This document shows positions 59,779 to 64,000 of a stretch of DNA of 64,000 nt, one piece after another. The DNA is from Saccopteryx bilineata (lineage: Eukaryota; Chordata; Mammalia; Chiroptera; Emballonuridae). The stretch is taken from assembly GCF_036850765.1 (NCBI RefSeq), contig NC_089493.1, positions 220,986,744 through 221,050,743 on the forward strand. Direction: 5' to 3'. How positions within the stretch are numbered: the first letter of the stretch is position 1; each line of letters opens with the position of its first letter. The notes beneath the pieces are model-generated. The model ran no database searches, was not told where the DNA came from, and saw only the letters and a program-made list of their open reading frames with translations. The position numbers and the translations under genes are program-made.

Positions 59779-62700
59779 ACTCCTGTGGGCAGCATACCAG
59801 GAGGTGTTCGCTAAGTCACCTACAAATGACAGCTGGGCTACCTCATTACTTAGACATACCTCTTGTCAGTAGTCCTCAACCGTCACCCCAGAACCTTATT
59901 TGGTCTGCAAAATGACCAGATTCTGGTACCATAGATTGTCACAGACCAAGGTACTGTCCAATTCTGACATTAACCTAACTTAGGACAAAAACAGAAGTTC
60001 TACTTCACTGGATTAGTTTGCTTTAGAAAATGCAAACCTGTTCTCCCAGGTTCGCAGGAGGATCCTCAGAGGCAGCCAGAGCAACTGGTCTGTGGGTGAC
60101 CACGTTCTTCTTTCCTCCACATCTGGTATGGATTTATAATGATGGCGGAAAAAGGAGTCATTGAAATTAGGCATGTGGATTTGTGCCTTGACCTTGTTAA
60201 GTGAAAAGTAGATGATACCGCCGTGAATTTCTGTGAAATCAGTAGTAAATGTGTAGAAGTCAAGACCTTCCAACAGAGTACTAAGAACTCGTGTGTTTGA
60301 AAGTGTCTAAATACCAAGTGTTATATAGCACGTTTGCATATGGAAAATATAGAAACAACTCATGATTTACTACAGATTTGAACTCAGTCCTTTTATATTG
60401 ATATAGCAAAAACATGAGAAAAACATGAAAAGTAAGTGAAGGTACAATTAAGGAAAAGCTTCATTGTCAAATATTCAAAGGCACCACTAGCTACAGGTTT
60501 CCAAGACTACATCTTATAAAATATGACTGTCAGATAAAGGAGATGAGTTGCTAGGAATTCTTTTCTTAAAAAGAGTTTGCCATAAAGTTTGATATATTCT
60601 GTGATTATCCTAGAAAAGATTATTTTATTCACTCAAGCTTTAAAAATTCAAATTAAACCACTAGACTTTTCAAATAGACTTTCTTGTCATCTTCTTTAGC
60701 TCAGTAATTTAATATTTTGCCCCGTTCTTACTTTGGGCCAATCTAGCCCTTCATTTCCAGCTTGGATCAGGACTTTGTATGATATAGAGAGGTCCCAGAA
60801 TAGTTTGGTCTTTGACCTCCACTTCCAGATAGTTTTATGCAAAAAAGCCCCATGATTACTCCTTTCTTTCTCAGCCTTCTTTTTTCTTCTTGAAGAGTGC
60901 AGGTTCACAACCTGGCTGTTATTCAGGTTTTAAGTTGAAGTCTATACAGTGAAAAAAAACCTCTGTTTTTATTTCTTTGGAATTATTGGCTTCCAAGGCC
61001 TTTGAATTTCCGGTAGATAATTACTGTTTGGCTCATGATTTCTCTGCTATTTGATAACTCTGGGTGGAATAAATTACCTATCTAACAAGGAGGGTTAATT
61101 GGTGGTAATGAGCCAATGTACGTGCTCCTTGTATTATTGTTTAAGTGCTCTATATTCTCTGACCATCTGAAACATCTCATTGTTTTAAACCATCTCCTCC
61201 AGTGCAGCCTGTGGTTTGGACTATTGACTACTGTGAACTAAAAGAAACAAGGAAATGTTTTAGTAGTTTGTGTCATCAGTGTCAAGGGTTCTTCTGGTTC
61301 TGTGTCATTTGTAACCCTTCAAGGTGACCACATTTCGTTCTAATATTCTGAATAAGAATTGTGTAAACCTGAGACATCTATGCCTGATACAATCTCATAA
61401 AACTTACCAGAATTCAAACTTAGAGCTAACGTTTTCATGAAGTTACCTCTATCAGCATGCAGCCTCCCTTAGCCATTTCACCAATTCCTTTTTGCTTAAC
61501 TATGCTTTTTTGTGGTAGTATTTGTCTTATGAAATCCATGAAGCTAAAACATTAGGACCAACTTTTACAGTAAATTGTTTTGTGTGAATGAAAGCTTTTG
61601 AAGAGTGTAACTCTGGGCAAAATTACCCCAAAGTAGTTTGGTAAATGCCATGGAACATAACATCTGCATCTCAAAAATGCATTCTGTATTCTGCAGGAAA
61701 ATTGCAGGAGTGAAGCAATTTTCTAATATTTACATATTTATAGCTAGTGCCTATCACACGAAGGCTGGGTTCACCTGCAGTACTTTCGTGCTATGTAAAA
61801 TGAAACACACCTCATGCTTGGCTGTTCTGATAACCATGATATTATTTTAACAATTACACTATTTAATACCCTGGATTAGTCCTTCTGTAGTGCTATGAAC
61901 TGTCACTATACTCCATAATAGGTGGCTTCATCTGTGTCATTGACATGATCTTGCCTACTGTTTGTTGACCTTTCAATACAAGGAGGAGGGGCACTCCAGC
62001 CCCCCCCCCCCCAAACCTTTAAGCAGCTACTGTAAAGCTGCAGTTTAATTCTCAGCTGGAATGTTTAGAAACCCACGGTGCTAAATACCTTAGTGGACTG
62101 CTTAAACACCAACAACAGCCTTATGGGGCTTTAGCCGACCTTAAACACATCTTTTTTTGTTGAGAATATTGCATTCTGCCACAATTCTGTGGGCTGACCC
62201 TGGGCTCACATTAAATATACCAGCCTCATTGAAGCTTACTGAATTGAGTTGAGTTGTTCTTTGTTTTATTCTCCGGCGGCTTCACCCCCAACTGGGACTG
62301 GGCAGCGTTTCTTCCAGTGGAGCGTGCTTTAAAGTAACCCAAAGAAGAGAAGGAGGGGGTGGGGGCAAAGAACCAAAAGGTGCAGCTAAGGCCCATAATT
62401 AGTCTTGATCCTCCAAGTCTAAAATATTTTAACGCTAGGTTTCTGATTGCAGTACAGCAAAGTGGATTTGGGAATGCAGAAAAGTAATTAGGTCTGTGCA
62501 CTGAAGTGTGGAGAGCATTTAAAAGTGAATGGGTGGTTACTACATTCTTGGCAGGCTGTTTTTTTATCTTTTCATGCTCTGCTGTTGTTAGAGGTGATGG
62601 GTTTATTGCAGTTTTTGCACTCTGGAGGTGGCAGTGTTTTTCTTAACCTAGCCTTTTGCTCTCCATCTCAAAAATGAATCCTCATGGTGTGAGGAAGAAT

Positions 62701-64000
62701 AAGGGAGATTAAAAAAAAAAAAAAAAGAACAAGGCATATTGGCCAAATATTATGCAGTGAAGCAGAATAAGTTGGGAATAAACCTCCATTCCGCAACAGG
62801 TCACTTACTTATAAAGATTCTGGGCCTAATCAATGACTCACTGAGCAAAGGACCGACTGGAGACAATGGTCACCCCAAGGAGAGGAAAACAAAACATCTG
62901 ATTCTCTATCCACGTTCACAGAGCCATCCCACTATCTGGGGAGAGGCTGGCATCATGATGTCACTCTGCGTCCTGGTACAGAAGCTGCAGATCATAAGTG
63001 TCTGAGTGGCACAAGTGTGTGTTTTGATTAATCTGTGGAACTGCTGCATTTCACTCAGATCCCGAGTCCTTTCAACCTAGATAGACCTTCATGCTGGCAG
63101 TCAAGTTATCATCAGTGCCGACTTAAAAGACACAGAAAATGGATGTGGTTGTCATTTCCTTAAAAATTAGCTAAGGTGAGAAGGGGTGAGGTTGAGGTAA
63201 AAACTGATAAAATTTAAATAGGCTCCTTTTAATTTCCACAAATGAGGAGTATTTTTTATTTAGCTTGAAATGAATGTTAGAAAAAAGAGTAGGCTTATTT
63301 CTTTAACAATATAGATCTACACATGAAAAACTTGTATGAGGCAACTTGTTCTGAAAGCATTTAGAGAAAATTGCTGAACTTGAAAAGGCAGAATCAGATC
63401 TAGCTAATAGAGAACGAAATCAAATAAAGAAAAGGTAGGTTATGGGTTTTGGTATTGTTATTTGAGGGTTTTAGCTTTTCTATATGTTTTGTGTTTGTTT
63501 TATTTTAGAAATTCACCTTGGAAAGGCCTGCATCCAGGACCATATATTTATGTCCTCGGGCAACTACGTCAGCACCCTTAAAGCTTAGACAAATGAGTTC
63601 CCTGCTTTTTAACACTTTTTAGGCATTGTAGTCAGTATCTTAATTAAGTGCTATTCTACCATTATCTAGTCTGCCTTATGAGAAGTATATTTTCTTAGCC
63701 ACAGACAGCTCTTAGCTTATTAAGTTTATCTCTATTCCTACCGAACAAGAATGAGTACTTCACTATTTGACATATTGTCCCTTTAACCCTGGCCAGACTG
63801 AAAGTAGTTCTCTGACCTCAATTTTTCCCATGAAAAGATTATCATGCAGCAGTGATATTGCTTAGCAACCTCTGTTTTACATCTTCCAGAAGATACAAAT
63901 AAAATATGTGATCTGATATCCTTATAAATAAGATTAACATCTTTATAATGGCCTGTTTATAACAGAGAAAACTTGTAAACAGCATAAATGTCTAGCAATA
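59779..64000. other. Unique, repeat-poor DNA
   Basis: I recognise no LINE, SINE or LTR here. A C-homopolymer lies at about 62001-62013 and an A-homopolymer at about 62711-62727. Short open frames (for example 62739-63005) lack recognisable domains. No gene is called. Confidence 0.4.

Overview
The window is mammalian, from a bat, most likely a horseshoe bat or close relative (Rhinolophoidea). Its youngest repeats are two tRNA-derived SINE types. One resembles the Rhin-1 family of horseshoe bats as I remember it; the other is a longer, roughly 340-400 bp bat SINE. There is also a young bat-type LINE-1. Ancient mammalian repeats (MIR, L2, MLT1, MER5) form the background. I found no host protein-coding exon, tRNA, rRNA or CRISPR array. 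The window reads as intergenic or intronic DNA, and its long reading frames belong to retroelements.

Layout. 1-5130: an ancient LINE-1 relic interrupted by a SINE and by a 5'-truncated young LINE-1 (1068-4100) that carries a 3'-transduced segment between 18-bp target-site duplications (TSDs). 5.1-13.5 kb: mostly unique DNA with MIR, L2 and SINE pieces. 13551-13915: an old solo ERV-L-type LTR; 14752-15509: a candidate second solo LTR. 20.1-23.0 kb: L2, a 39-bp minisatellite, an MLT1-type LTR and a SINE. 25.0-26.4 kb: a LINE-1 3' end split by a SINE. 26828-29364: an inverted duplication whose right arm was later hit by a SINE. 29.7-41.1 kb: mostly unique and repeat-poor. 41.1-42.9 kb: two tail-to-tail copies of a composite element (unidentified 5' module, poly(A), LINE-1 3' end). 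43.3-51.9 kb: LINE-1, SINE, MER5, MIR and a non-autonomous hAT transposon. 51967-58251: an almost complete ERV-L-type provirus on the minus strand. 58.7-59.8 kb: two SINEs. 59.8-64 kb: unique DNA.

The provirus is the most informative locus. Its two 525-bp LTRs differ at one position, it has a perfect 5-bp TSD (CTTGG), a near-match to a tRNA-Ser primer site, a gag frame, an in-frame amber codon and a pro-pol frame with all catalytic motifs present. It is broken by a TGA in gag and by a SINE with a long A tail in pol, and it has no env. The older solo LTR at 13551 shows that the same lineage was active here much earlier. The composite element pair, the LINE-1 transduction and the inverted duplication are the other structures worth checking.
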